The notes under the pieces are model-generated. The model ran no database searches. It worked only from the letters and a program-made list of their open reading frames with translations, and was not told where the DNA came from. The position numbers were made by a program, and so were the translations under genes. Shown here one piece after another: positions 32,595 through 44,834 of a stretch of 64,000 bases of DNA. Every line of letters begins with the position of its first letter. Positions within the stretch are counted from its first letter, which is position 1. Source of the DNA: Deroplatys truncata (taxonomy: Eukaryota; Arthropoda; Insecta; Mantodea; Mantidae); assembly GCA_030765065.1 (NCBI GenBank), contig CM060975.1, positions 165,140,993 through 165,204,992 on the forward strand, in the 5' to 3' direction.

Positions 32595-33465
32595 TTTACT
32601 TTCTCTACTACGTATAGTAAGTAGGGGAAGTATTGTATTCCACCCAAAAATTCGATACCGAGATTTCACCGGAAATATATGTTTTGAGACCCCCTGAATC
32701 CAAAAAAAAGCATTTTTGGAAACATATCCATGTGTGTGTGTGTGTGTGTGTGTGTCTGACTGTGTGTGTGTGCGTCTGTGAACAGCATAACTCAGAAACG
32801 TACAGTCGGATAAACACCAAACTTGGTATTTAGGTTCAGTATCTTCCAGAGATGCGACACGAAGCTTTTCAAGAAAATCCCCCAGCCCAGACTACCCTTT
32901 ACATGGAACATTTTTCGAAAATTTTAAATTTCTCAAAAATGGCTCTAACAATTTTGATTAAAATATAATATATTTAAGATACTTTCATGACAAATAAAAT
33001 GTATATCTTGAATTTTCTGGGAATGTCTCCAAAAATGTTCTTCATTGTGATCGACGTTTGCATAACTGGTAAACCATAAGAGATAAACAAAATTTTACTA
33101 CATAAAAATGTAGATCGCGCTAAAATACACAATTTATATCATGTAATTTTTGTTGTTGAGTAAACCATTTTCGAGATATTGCTTGTTATTCCCTTAAATT
33201 TTCCTATACTTTTTCTCAAATGCGAATCCTTTATTCATTTTTTTATGTCCGGGACATACAAACAGAATAGAATGGGCCACTAGCAAGCAGCTCTTAAAAT
33301 ATTTGACTATCGCTTAAATACTACCATATTCCCCTTGCACCTACAAGAAAATTAGCAATAAGATTAACATCTCGGTTAACATGTAGCATATGGAGAATAA
33401 GTGTTTGTAAAAATAGTTTGTACAAGAGTAGAGAAAGTCATGTGAATGTTACACATCAGATTTTC
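32595..33465 (+). mobile_element. TIR-A copy, near full length
   Basis: Begins ACTTTCTCTACTACGTATAG. It contains CACCCAAAAATTCGATACC, ATATATGTTTTGAGACCCCC, a GT microsatellite and GTCTGTGAACAGCATAAC. Further on it has ACACCAAACTTGGTATTTAG, GATGCGACACGAAGCTTTTC and GAATTTTCTGGGAATGTC. It ends AGAGTAGAGAAAGTCATGTG. The ends ACTTTCTCTACT and AGTAGAGAAAGT are perfect inverted repeats of 12 bases. No protein-coding potential. This is the reference copy for the family. Confidence 0.9.
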
Positions 33466-33589
33466 ATCATTTTACACACAATACTTATATTAGAAATACA
33501 TGTTTAAATATGGGGCTGCATCTGCTGTTTTGCACTACAAATTCTGTACTACTTCACACGCACAAACAAAAAAATATTCTGATCTGATA

Positions 33590-34378
33590 CATTCACATGG
33601 CTTTCTCTACCTTCTATCGCGTAAATTACAAGCGCGTACAAATTACTCTTACGAAAGTTTATTATCCTATCTCCTTCATTTTAATCGAGATAAACCTTTG
33701 CAAAAATAGCTGCATTACACATTTCGTTATACATACAAAGTGAATAGCAATGTTTTAGAACTGGACGCAATATGCTGGGTATTGAACAATTGTAACCATT
33801 AATAATGGATATCTCAGAAATGGCTAATGACACAAAAAAGTTGTTTGAAATAAATTGTGTGTTTTAAAGAGATCTAGGTTTTTTGTTTACTTTTGTTCTA
33901 TCGTTTAGCGTTTAGTAGTTATACAAGATGATACAAAATTTATTCCCAATGAAGTGGGCTCCACAGGCTATTTCCAGGAACTTCAAGGTATACATTTTGT
34001 TTGTGATGTATGTATCTTTAATATATGTTATTTTATTCAAAAGTGTTAGAGCCATTTTTTTAGAAAATCAAAAGTTTCGAAAAATCTTCCATGTAAAGGG
34101 TATTTTTGGGTGGGGGATTTTCTTGAAGATCTTCCTGTCGCATCTTCCTGTCGCCTAAATACAAAGTTTGGTATTCATCCGTCTTTTGGTTTCTGTTGTT
34201 CATAGACAGACATAGATGCCCCGCCCCCCCCCCAACACACACACGGACATTTTTCTAAAAATTCTTTTTTGGGGTTCTGAGAGCTTCAAAACATGTATTT
34301 CCGGTGAAATTCGGTATCGATATTTTGGGTGGAATGGAATACCTTCTCTACCTACTATGTATTTGGTAGAAAAAGTAA
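33590..34378 (-). mobile_element. TIR-A copy in inverted orientation
   Basis: Reverse orientation relative to its neighbour at 32595, starting with its right end (CATGGCTTTCTCTACCTTC). It continues through CTTCATTTTAATCGAGATAA, CCATGTAAAGGGTATTTTTG and ACATGTATTTCCGGTGAAAT, to GGTAGAAAAAGTAAGAAACG at the left end. With the previous copy it forms a large imperfect inverted repeat with about 125 bases between the arms. Confidence 0.85.
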
Positions 34379-34414
34379 GAAACGAACTTCTACACACTTT
34401 GGAACAGAGACATA

Positions 34415-34840
34415 AACTTCATTCCACTGTTCGAACCGAGTGTCCACCGTCCATCGCGCACTCTGGCCCATGGAGTTTTCGTGGTTTTCCCGGGATGGCA
34501 GGCGAATGCTGGGGAAGCTCAACTTCTACCATGACTCTCCTGCCCTCTCATTTCCTATACCCATCATCGTCCTTGTCATCTGTTTCAGAATTGTGGGTTT
34601 AGCCGACGGTGTTCGGCGGGTTGTGGTTGGACGGTGGCTATGAGCTCTGTAGAAGTTTCATCCTGACGTCGTTCAGGGTCTGCTCGGCTGGAATCCACCT
34701 GCGGGTGCTTCCAGACGGGAGTTGCTTCGTCGGGACCCCGTAGGCTTGGGGCCCTATAGAGAGCGCTCGGGCGGCTTTAGAGGCGTTCAATCTGGAAATA
34801 TTAAGACTCGGTTTCGGAGAGCCTTCTGTTCTACAAATTA
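34415..34840 (+). mobile_element. SINE-1 copy lacking most of the head
   Basis: Begins at a remnant of the B-box region (CACTGTTCGAACCGAG). It then shows GGTTTTCCCGGGATGGCAGG with CGAATGCTGGGG, ATCATCGTCCTTGTCATCTG and GGCGTTCAATCTGGAAATAT. Open frames are shadows. Confidence 0.7.
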
Positions 34841-36436
34841 ATACTACTGTTAAGTAGTAGATTCCGTGTACTCAAGCATGTGGTTTCTTTCTTTGGAATA
34901 TGTGTGAGCTTGTTTTCCCCACTTTTCCTTTAAACAGATTTCCTCTGTGAATGACTTTTCTTATACAAATGACGCATTTTTCCCAAATCAAAACAAATTT
35001 TAGGATGACAAATACAATCTCTAAGTACTGTTGTAAATCTGATATGTTTGGTTGTTTTTAAAACAAAATGTTAATAAACCTTAATAAAAATGTTATTATT
35101 GCGAAAAGATCCTTTGTCGCAGTACCCTGTACGTGTTATCTTATTTGCTGGCGCCTGTTATTGTTTTACTATTTTTGAATTTTGGGTTCTTCGTCCTCCG
35201 GCTAGCTATTATTACTCAGTCGAGCAAATATCTCATGAACAGGGCGTGTAAACGGAAAGGAGTTGTTACTAAAAGATAACACTGATAAAAGAATTTGTTT
35301 GACACTTTTATTGCCGTCACACTTAATTAATTTCACATATTTAATCTTGATACACGCCTGACTGAAACTGTTATATTTTCGAATGTAACTACAATCACTT
35401 ATTTGCCGCACTATTAATTCGCGTATTTCACATTTTGTAACTAACTTTACGACGCGAGAGATTCTGTAGAATTGCGTAATGTGTACTTCGTGAATGCTTC
35501 CTTATTACTGCCTTACGTGTAACGCGCGAGAGAGATTTCTTAGAACTGCGCGACGTTTACCTTGTGAATGATTCTGTAGAACTGCGGGATACTTTTTTTT
35601 TCGAGTGGAGGAAAAATACTTTTGCGTACTAACCCCATCTAAGATGAGAGTGTGGGACTCTACCTCGGCGTGAAGCTGAGGCCATACCCACTAAAAAACC
35701 TCCACCGGAGGGAAAAAGTCAGAGTAAGGTGAGGCAGTACTGCTCTTGCACCTGCGGATTCAAAGGAAAGGAAATGTTGGCCAGCCATAGGCTAAGGCCA
35801 AGGTGTGGAAGGAGGCCGGACGAAACCATGACCGAAGCCCTGGTTGCGCCCTGGCTAAATTTAAGGTGATCGTTTTTGAGCATTCTGGAAGGCGCCATGG
35901 CACTACGTCCTACAATATTACTGGTGTTGGGCGTCACAAACAGGCACTTGTGCGCGAGTCGTTGGATCTGAGCCAATGGCTGCGTCCCTTGAACAGATAT
36001 TTAATACATGCAAGTATATAAATACGTATTTATACGAATTTGATTAGTAATTAATCAGCTTAATCTATATTCCTTAGCTATTACTTATGTGAATATTCTA
36101 AGGTACACATGCACTTAGGATTGGGGTAACTATTTATAGAATTAATTTGCTCCGCCAGGTGGCGTCGTCTCTAATCATTAGCTAGGATGCTTAATTGTAT
36201 TTCTTTGCAATATTATTTTTCGCCCTGAATGGCGTCGTCCTCAATGTTGTCCAAATCATTAACCATAGCTATGCTGGGTCATATAGAGTGCACACCGGCG
36301 GGCAGTCTGCCTACAGTTGAAGGTGCGAGCCAGTGCCACTTGCGGCGGGGGGCCCCTTCCCCGGAACCGCCTTGACTCAGAGAGCAAGGACTTCGAGGCC
36401 ACCAATTGTCACGTCGTGAAGCTGTAGTCATGGGTG

Positions 36437-39165
36437 TTATAATGGGTATATTACTAACGTGTCAAGATACGCTTGAATGTCGATTTCGAGCTCCCCGAGG
36501 CCTAGGGTTCTGTCAAACAGTGACAGCGGTCTTTTGTGCTTGTTGTGGTTGGTTTCATATGAACCTAATTCTTGAATGAGTCTGTTTGTGTTCTTTTCCT
36601 TGCTTTTATAGAGGTTGAAGCTTAAGCTCTTAACGTATTCTTCAACTGAGTGTAATTTTAGTTCCTCGTGTAGGAGATATGCCGGCGCTAGCGGCGGTCG
36701 TTTAGTAATTATTCGTATTATTCTATTTTGGAGTGTTTGTATTTTATGCATATGTGTTTTGGCCGCGTAGCCCCAAACTGGGGCTGCATACGTCAGTATT
36801 GGCCTTATCAGTGTTTTATATAGGGTTAGCCCCATGTTTATTTTCAATTGGTTATTTATGTTAAAAATTGGGTAAAGTCTGTTTAGTTGACCATTGGCCT
36901 TGGCTCTGACTTTCGCAATTTGCTTATTCCAGGTCAGGCCTTAGTCCATGTTGAGACCTAAGTAGGTCACTTGGTCCTTCCATTCTATTCTTTCGCCTTG
37001 ATAGTTGAGGGGCTGGAGAGCATGTTTACCTTTACGGGGAAATGTTCTTTTAGTGAATATTATTGCTTGGGTTTTTCTAGGATTTACTTTGATCCTCCAT
37101 TTGGTGAACCAAGGTTCTAGTGTGTTAAGCGCATTTTTCAGTCGTAAATGTATAATTCTCGGTTGTGTTGACTGCGTGGTTATCGCGGTGTCATCTGCGT
37201 AAATGTATTTGTTTGATCTTACCAATACTAGCATATCATTTTTATATAAATTAAACAGCGTCGGTCCCAATAGTCTTCCTTGTGGGACTCCGGCCTTGAT
37301 TGCTTTGGTGCTCGATGTCGCTTCCTCTACCGACGTATGAAAGCGCCGGTCGCAGAGGTAGTCCCTAATGAGGGCTATAGCGGAGTCAGGGAAATTGTAG
37401 TGTTTTCATTTCTTTAAGAGTCCGGCGTGCCATACTTTATCGAATGCGCGTTCAATATCTAGATAAATGGCGCCTGTTGATTTATTCGTATTGTAGCCTT
37501 TAGTGATTTCCTCCGTCATCCTGAGGAGTTGCAGGGTTCTTGAGTGTTGGGTTCTGAACCCAAACTGTTCAGGCATAAGTATACTTTGCTTGTGTATATG
37601 TTTATTAATTCGCTTTAGTATCACTTTTTCAAGTACTTTACTTAGCGTGTTCAATAGGCTTATTGGCCTGTAGTTTATGGGGAGTGTCAAGTTTTTGTTT
37701 GCTTTCGGGAATAGCAGTATTTTGGTCTCTTTCCATACAGGGTAAACCCCATGTTCTAGTGTGTAGTTAAATATTTTGGCTAGTGCTTTTAAAGCTCTGA
37801 TTGGTAGATTCTTCAGAACCACATTTGGTATTTTGTCTGGTCCAGGTGCTTTTCTGGTAGGCAGGTGTTTAATAATCCACCCAATTTCGCCTGGGCTAGT
37901 TTTTCGCATTTTATTGTGCGTAGGCTCTTGTCCTATGTTATTAGCTTCGTTTTCTGTTTCTGCGATAAAATTGTCGTGTCCTGCCGTTTGGTTCGGGGAG
38001 AACACATTTTCAAGCGTGACCGCAAAGGCTTCTGCCTTGCCCCGGGGAGCTTCCGCTATGAAGTTATTAATTTGTAGCGGAGATATATTGGTTCGAGTGC
38101 GCGTTAGGCATTTTGCTATTCGCCAAACTGTGTTTTGTTGCGAGTTTAGATTTTCTAGGGTGTTATCCCATTGGTTTTGTATGTAAGTTCTCGCTCTTTC
38201 GTTTGCTCGGACTCTTGCTTGGTAATATTCTGTTCTGTGTATTATGTTTCGCGTTTTTTGCTATTTGCGTCTGGCTCTGTTTTGTGCTTGTTGCAACATT
38301 TTTACGTCTTTCGGGAATTTGGCGTTTGTGGAGCGTGGCTGTGTAAGTGGTACGCATGCCATGGTGACCAGTTTGATTGCCGTTTCTAATCTATTTATCG
38401 CAGTGTCGTGTTCATTCGCGGAGTTAACCTCTAGGTCTGGTAAGTAGAATCTACCGTGTCTTTAAAGGTATACCAATCTACTTCATTGTAGTTATGCCTT
38501 AATGGACCTGGTTTAAATGCTACTGGTGCATTAATTGTCATCAGAACCGGTAAGTGGTCTGATGTAAGCTCCTGTAAGACTTCTAATTCTATATTCTTGC
38601 GAATGTTATTTAATAGCGCAATGTCCAGAATGTCTGGTGTGCAATTTGGTAAATGTGGTACAAAAGTGGGCTCTTCCGGCCCTGAGATTAAATAATTTCT
38701 GTTATTGATGTAATTTAATAGCTTAGTGCCTAGAGCATTGGGGTTCCTGCAATTCCAGAGATAATGCTTGCAGTTGTAGTCCCCGACCACAATGACCCGT
38801 GGCCCTAGGTCGTCTGTGTCAACGTTCCCAGGGGGATTGTACACTGACGCTATCACAATTTCAGAGTTATCTATCTTAAGTTTTATTGCCGTTGTTTCAG
38901 CATGCGATAGGGTGGGGGATTGAATTTGATAATGATCAATGCTTGCCTGAATGGCTATCACTGTCCCCCCTCCTCTTCGGTCGCGATCATTTCTGTAGAT
39001 TTTATAGCCCGGAACAGATAGGCAATCGGTGTTATTGATATGTGTCTCTGATAGTAGAGCTACTTGTATTGAAAATGTTTGCATAAAATCTGCTAAATGT
39101 TTGGTCTTTTTCCTAATACCGTTGCAGTTCCAGAAAATTATTCTTAACGTGTCCGAACTAGCCAT
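36437..39165 (-). pseudogene. Jockey ORF2: endonuclease-reverse transcriptase
   Basis: Starts MASSDTLRIIFWNCNGIRKK at 39165. The first 245 residues are an AP-type endonuclease: SETHIN, then RRGGGTVIAI, VVGDYNCKHYLWNC and the terminal SDHLPVL. After frameshifts near 38440 the linker continues to the RT: GPDKIPNVVLKN, NYRPISLLNTLSKVLEKV, PEQFGFR and YLDIERAFDKVWH. A frameshift near 37405 follows, then AGVPQGRLLGPTLFNLY and the catalytic YADDTAI at about 37200. The thumb region resumes near 36847 after a stop near 36940 (TYAAPVWGYAAK, QTLQNRIIRII) and ends at 36437. In its family the protein nicks target DNA and primes reverse transcription there. At least three frameshifts and a stop make it inactive. 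Motif order and lack of RNase H fit Jockey. Confidence 0.88.
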
Positions 39166-39568
39166 GACTACAGTCTTCGAAGATTTGTCAGAAAGTCAAC
39201 GAGGTAGTGAGCTATGATTACGTCATCTGTTCCGAAATGACTAATTGTGTCACAGAGCTTTTTGACCATGGTGTGAACTTCATTGAGAGAAACGTTTTTT
39301 GTGGACTTGCCTAGTGACTTCACTAGTGCGTCCATTGCCTTGCCTGCATCTTTGTGCGCTGGTCTTTTCCGTTGGGGGAGCGACTTTGCTGCCTGGTTAG
39401 GCCCGACAGCCTGCAGTAAGGGACCTACAGCTACTGGTGGAGGGTTGTCCTGACTTTCGCGAGGGTGTCGCTCGTCGCTGGTTGGTTCGGCCTCAGCAGC
39501 GAGCTGAGGTTACCCAACCACTGGTGGCTCAAACCTCCTTTATCGCACAGGTAAAGCCGCGTACGCGG

Positions 39569-40320
39569 CTAGGTACTGTGGCGATTACATTCCGCCCAGG
39601 TAAACCTGGGCGACCTGTTCTCGATTGCTGGATTGCTGGATTGCTCAGGCTCTGGGGCTGGTCGCGTCCTACCTTTGCTGTCCCTAATGAGCCACTCAGT
39701 CTTTTTCGTGGTAACCTCCGCGTAAGTTCGCGTTCTTCCTGTCTTTGGGGGATTCTTTGCAGGTTGTCCACTGGGCAAGGTCTTTTTCTTGCATGCTGCT
39801 TGATATGCTGGGCAACCGCGCCAGGTTGCTCCATGGCCCTGAGCGCCACATAAGAAGCATAGTCGGTCCTTAGGTGGAACCGTGCATGTCCCTGAGAAAT
39901 GGGGTCCTGTACATTTGGCGCAAGTGGATTTGGGGGACCTACATTCTCTTCTCACATGCCATAGCTTTTGGCAGTGTGAGCACTGTTTTGGCTCTGTGCC
40001 GGCCCTATACTCCTCTACGTGTACTCGGAAGTGTGCCAAAAAGCGGAGGTTAAGAATTTTCCTATTTCCTGTTGTGTCCTGGAGTTCAATTAAGAACATC
40101 GGCAGGGGGCCCTATTTCTGTTGCGCCGCCGCATCTAAACGGCCCTGATTGCTTCGAAACCGCATTGAGCCAGGTCATCTACGATTTCTGCACCGGAGAC
40201 TTCGGCGTACAGCCCCTTAACGACATAGCGTGCGGTTCTATTCTCAGGTTGCTCTAAAAGATAGTGCTGTACGCCCCTGTCCTTGAGATGCTTAGCCACA
40301 GTTTGGTAAGTCTCAAGGTA
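39569..40320 (-). pseudogene. Jockey ORF1: Gag-like nucleic-acid-binding protein
   Basis: The upstream end, cut by truncation, begins within TYQTVAKHLKDRGVQHYLLE, part of the region before the PRE_C2HC domain. A frameshift near 40142 and an in-frame TAG soon after precede GPLPMFLIELQD. Zinc knuckles follow: CSHCQKLWHVRREC, CAKCTGPHFSGTC and CFLCGAQGHGATWRGC. This knuckle cluster is typical of Jockey-type ORF1, which binds its own RNA. The tail is basic and rich in Pro and Arg. The reading frame closes at 39569, about 400 bases before ORF2. A further frameshift may hide the normal C-terminus. Confidence 0.85.
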
Positions 40321-41125
40321 GGGATACTTGCCACTGGCTCAAGAATTTATACTCCCTCACCCCGATGTGCCTAAACATTATAATCGAGCTGCTATTGGTT
40401 AATAAATCGCGCCAACATTAGCGTCTGTTTTATAAGCCAATCAAAATTACAAACACATGTGCTCTAGGGAAGACATTCCCTCCATTTCTAAAGAAAGGCG
40501 CGCTACCCTGACGTCATTTGTTTGTCTCTTCTAATTGATAAACAACTCACCTCTCGCTTCATTGTTACCCACTCCTATTGTCGGTTTCAGTGATGCCGTG
40601 TAAACTTATTTCCTAACAATGCTTATAGCTAACAAACATCTAAAAATTTTATAATTGGGTTTTTAGTCTCCTGAATCTTGTAACACACGGTATTTATCAC
40701 TTGCACGTAACACTGCACACGCATCTTACACACGTTGTACATCTTGCCTTTTTCTCGCCACTATTCACTGGCTCGGGTCTAATGTGTTTGTATACATACA
40801 TTTGACATTACAAGTTTTTTATACAGCAAATACTGTACCCTGAACTATTTAGGTCACTGTTACAAAATGGTTATACTTTCTTAGGTTATTGACATAAAAA
40901 TTTATACACTCATAATTTTTACCCTGGTTCATTTTGTAATTATTGAACATATTTACCAAAATATTCAACCTCTACACAAATATATTTACATCTCTTAATT
41001 CTAGACATAATTTCACATTATCCGTGTGCTACATAAGTGTTTTGATTTAATTATGTTTACCCCTTTTTATTGTTTGGTACTTTATATTCACAATACTCTT
41101 TGAATTATATCTACATACTTTTACT

Positions 41126-42546
41126 TTAATATGACATATATGCATAGTTAACCCTCTTACATTCCAATACTTTGTTCTGCAGTTCAGCTTTACTTATCCT
41201 GGATTTGCTTCTTTCTTTGGCGGTCATTGTTATTCCCTCTCTAGAATCAAATTGTCCATGGCTAAACATTGCTCGTAGATGTATCGTAACCTTCCAAAAT
41301 CTGTTCATGAATAACCTCTTAAAGGATTCATATGAAATTTCGCCCCCTGATACCATTTGTAACCAATCTAAAGTTTTCTGATCCAAACATCTTTTAACAA
41401 CTATCATTTTCAATGCTTCCGGTATCTTTTTAATTTGAAAGTACTCTAACAAGTCTGGAATAAACTGTACTGGATCGGAGTTTTCATTTTGAACAGCTTG
41501 GTGCTTGTTAATTTCAGAAGTTGGTTTTTGATTATTTATAGACAAAACTTTAACTTCTTCGGACAATTTATTTCTTTGTGTTTCCGAATCCTTCTGAATT
41601 TCAGATATGTCCCCTCTGAAATTAACTTGCGCCTGAATTAAATCTGTATTCGTAGCCTCCTTCATCTCTCTTAGCTCACTTGAAATGCTACTCATTCGAC
41701 TTTCTAACTCTGTATATTTTACACTAACATGTTCAAACTTAGTATCAACCTCACTTTTTTGGTTAGATATTTCCCTGCTCATGTCTGACATTTTCTTTGA
41801 AACTTTTCCTATCTCACTTGCTATTATTTCCTGATTTTCATTTTTCATTCTTATCATACTATTATCTAGTTACACAAATTGCTTTTCAACTTCTTCCCTG
41901 TTTTGATCTAATTTTTGCTCTAATTTCTCATTTCTCTGAGTTAGGTTTTGTACTAAGCTCCTACCAATATCTTCCCTTAATTCCCTATTACTCTTTTCCA
42001 TGTTCTGAGTTAGTTTTTGTTCTAATTTCTCATTAATCTTACCAATATTTCCATGTTTTTCCTATTCCTCATAGCAAATTCTTCCATGTTTTGATTTAAT
42101 TTCCTATTACTTTCTAATCGGTCTGTAATACTCTTATTTAATATTTCACCAAAATTTCTCAACATTTCCATTATCATATCAGCATCAAAGTTATCATTTC
42201 CTACTGTATTTATATCTCTTTGTAAACCTTCATTTGCACCCTCCGTTACTGTTACTTCACCCCTGTTTGGTACAATACTCTGACCCACATGCCTAATATA
42301 TCTATCTCTGTCGTCGGCTATATGCCCTGAAATGTTTACAATCCCAGATGTTTGAGTTGAATGACCTGCTATTCTATTCTCACTTTCTTCACTAATATTT
42401 CCTCCCTCAAATCTTACATTGTTTGAGCTATTTTCCGTAACCCGCATTGAATTACGGCCAACTGTTACATTATCCCGTTCCATAATTATTTCTGCAGTAT
42501 TATTAGTAGACATTGTTTTCTTAATCCTTCCAATTCTCAACAACAT
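41126..42546 (-). pseudogene. Gag of the Gypsy-like element, broken
   Basis: Two readable parts, 42546-42022 and 41857-41126, were one frame, joined by a frameshift near 42040 and a stop near 41875. The N-terminal part is polar and rich in Asn and Glu. The middle is a long coiled coil with repeated QNLTQRNEKLEQKL-type heptads and ISNQKSEVDTKFEHV. The C-terminal part (IPDLLEYFQIKKIPEALKM, LDWLQMVSGGEISYESFK, RLFMNRFW) resembles the core helices of retrotransposon Gag. Such proteins assemble the virus-like particle in the cytoplasm. The knuckle domain expected downstream is absent and the frame ends at 41126, where the pol deletion begins. I could not name the lineage. Confidence 0.7.
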
Positions 42547-42883
42547 TTAGTTTCTCACAATTTTCTGGTTTGTTTTACGATGCAAATAAAATTTACAATT
42601 TCTAACATTTATGATGCTATCTGATGACGTTTTGATGTCCAGTTTCCTGCCCCTCTCCCCTAGATGTATATGTCGCCTCTACGTTGTACTACGATGGATC
42701 CTCGTCGTCTCGCTGTCTTGTCATCTGTTCTCGTAGTTGCTGATTGCCTCTCATCCGCGTCGTCGGTCGTTCTGGTGATTATTTCTGGGATCTGCGTCTT
42801 GTAGTTAATTGCACTGCTCCATTCGCTCCACGTCTTGGTTATTTCGTCCCTTCCTGGTTATTATGTCCCTTCCTGGTTATTTC

Positions 42884-42903
42884 GCCCCACGTTCTGGGAG
42901 CCA
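42884..42903 (-). other. Primer-binding site (tRNA-Lys-like)
   Basis: The minus strand reads TGGCTCCCAGAACGTGGGGC, three bases inside the 5' LTR. It is close to the complement of a tRNA-Lys acceptor end, but with G to T at the fifth base and two extra bases in the middle. The adjacent leader has a small tandem motif (TTCCTGGTTATT, 42850-42880). Confidence 0.65.
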
Positions 42904-42906
42904 ATT

Positions 42907-43784
42907 TGTCGCAGTACCCTGTACGTGTTATCTTATTTGCTGGCGCTGTTATTGTTTTACTATTTTTGAATTTTGGGTTCTTTGTCCTCCGGCTAGCTAT
43001 TATTACTCAGTCGAGCAAATATCTCTTGAACAGGGTGTGTAAACGGAAAGGAGTTGTTACTAAAAGATAACACTGAGAAAAGAATTTGTTTTGACACTTT
43101 TATTGCCGTCACACTTAATTAATTTCACATATTTAATCTTGATACACGCCTGACTGAAACTGTTATATTTTCGAATGTAACTACCAACACTTATTTGCCG
43201 CGCACTATTAATTCGCGTATTTCACATTTTGTAACTAACTTTACGACGCGAGAGATTCTGTAGAATTGCGTAATGTGTACTTCGTGAATGCTTCCTTAGA
43301 ACTGCCTGACGTGTAACGCGCGAGAGAGATTTCTTAGAACTGCGCGACGTTTACCTTGTGAATGATTCTGTAGAACTGCGGGATACTTGCCTCTGGCTCA
43401 AGAATTTATACTCCCTCACCCCGATCTGCCTAAACATAATAATCGAGCTGCTATTGGTTAATAAATCGCGCCAACATTAGCGTCTGTTTTATAAAACCAA
43501 TCAAAATTACAAACACATGTGCTCTAGGGAAGATATTCCCTAAATTTCTAAAGAAAGGCGCGCTACCCTGACGTCATTTGTTTGTCGCTTCTAATTTATA
43601 AACAACTCACTCCCTCGCTTCATTGTTACCCACTCTTATTGTCAGTTTCAGTGAGGCCGTGTAAACTTATTTCCTAACAATGCTTAAAGATAACAATCAT
43701 CTAAAATCATTATCATACAATAATGTTACTTTACACTACAATCACTCTGGCATTCACAGTGTTGTCATATAAAATACTGCCTCA
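42907..43784 (-). repeat. 5' LTR of the Gypsy-like element
   Basis: An 878-base LTR. On the minus strand it begins TGAGGCAGTA and ends GCGACA, giving TG...CA ends. It contains the same 36-bp subrepeats as the isolated LTR (about 43256-43390), each with a GACGTGTAAC-like core. It also contains the promoter and polyadenylation region by definition, though I could not pinpoint a TATA box. Confidence 0.88.
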
Positions 43785-43788
43785 CCTT

Positions 43789-44834
43789 CCATAACGAACA
43801 AATTTATTAGGTAAAAGTACTTCAGTGAACTTAGGAAGTATTCATCTACATCCTATAAAAATGTCAGTATAATATCTTATACAGTTTTTAAGATAATGGG
43901 CCATGAATTCACCGAATTGGTGGGAGAGGTTTTTAATCTCCCATTAGCAGGTGTCTTACCTATTCTAGGTGCGTTCGTTACTGCGGAGCACCGCTCTGTC
44001 CGTATGTCGTCCGTACGCATGGAATAACTCGCTATCTGTACTGCAGTTGAGATTTTGTTTATGAGTTTGAATAAAATATGTCGATACATTTCAAATTTGG
44101 TTAAAATCAGTATAAAATTATAGGTGATTTATATAAACAGATTAAAAAATATGTCATAGTTTATCAATTACATTGCGGAATGTTTTTCTGTTTAGGCTGT
44201 AGCCGAAATTTTCTGAACCTAGGCTTTAGCTTTGCTAGCTAACAGAAATAAGCACCGTCAGACACATACCTACGTATGTTATTCGGCGGGAAGAAATATA
44301 TACACCCTTTTATTTAATTTTTGTTGTCATTATGAACGAAACACGATCATGATACAACCAATGCAGTTGCTGAAACGGGGTTAAAATATTTATAAACGAA
44401 CTTCTCAGTCAATATCTTCGCGTGAAATGGTGTGTGCATTCACAAGTCGCTGAAAAAACATGATACTATTTCTCACCGTGGTTATAAATGTAATTGTAGA
44501 GTTTCTTTCACAAGTAAAGCAACAATACAGATAGCATTATGAGTGAATAAAACCGTGGGGGAATCTTATAAATTTACAAATTACCGTGCCACACACATAA
44601 CCCAACGGCAAAGTCCCGCACATGTGGGTAGTCTTGCACAATGAAAACTGCACACTCAAAGAACAGTGTATTGATTATAAGTTTTGTTTAATTAACGAGA
44701 AAAGAGTGACAGTGTTCAATAAACAATGATGTCAAATTCTAAGCGAATGTTCATGGATGTAATTTATTTGAAAATAACACAAATTTAAAGGTACTTTATT
44801 GCGGAGGCTGCTGAAATGCATTATTTTTGTAAAA
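43789..44834. other. No gene recognised
   Basis: AT-rich flank of the LTR element. Nothing identifiable. Confidence 0.5.

Larger units (their letters stand above)
35595..40320 (-). mobile_element. Jockey-clade LINE, 5'-truncated, nested in an LTR
   Basis: Inserted into the 3' LTR with the 9-bp target duplication GGGATACTT (35586-35594 and 40321-40329). A poly-A tail on the minus strand is seen as a T-run starting at 35595. It is about 4.7 kb. It retains most of ORF1, all of ORF2 in broken form, and an 840-base 3' UTR (35595-36436). The 5' end lies inside ORF1, as expected from incomplete reverse transcription. Confidence 0.9.
35115..40647 (-). repeat. 3' LTR of the Gypsy-like element, split
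   Basis: Segments 35115-35594 and 40321-40647 align end to end with 42907-43710 of the 5' LTR. The gap is the Jockey insertion. The match stops at about 40646 (CATCTAAAA), so the outer-left part of the LTR in element orientation is missing. The two LTRs differ at scattered positions, so the insertion is not recent. Confidence 0.85.
35115..43784 (-). mobile_element. Gypsy-like LTR retrotransposon with nested Jockey
   Basis: Minus-strand element bounded by the 4-bp duplication CCTT (35111-35114 and 43785-43788), a length typical of Ty3/Gypsy integrases. The order in element direction is 5' LTR (43784-42907), a tRNA-Lys-like primer site, a leader, a gag relic, then about 0.5 kb of uncoded DNA and the 3' LTR. 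The 3' LTR has lost about 130 bases of its own start and is split by the Jockey at 35595-40320. No protease, RT, RNase H or integrase is present, and no polypurine tract is seen. A deletion evidently removed everything from pol through the start of the 3' LTR. Without the Jockey it is about 3.9 kb. Confidence 0.85.

Noticed and set aside
37776-38186. 136-codon frame on the plus strand
   Set aside because: Antisense shadow of the Jockey RT region.
39437-39853. 138-codon frame on the plus strand
   Set aside because: Antisense shadow of Jockey ORF1.
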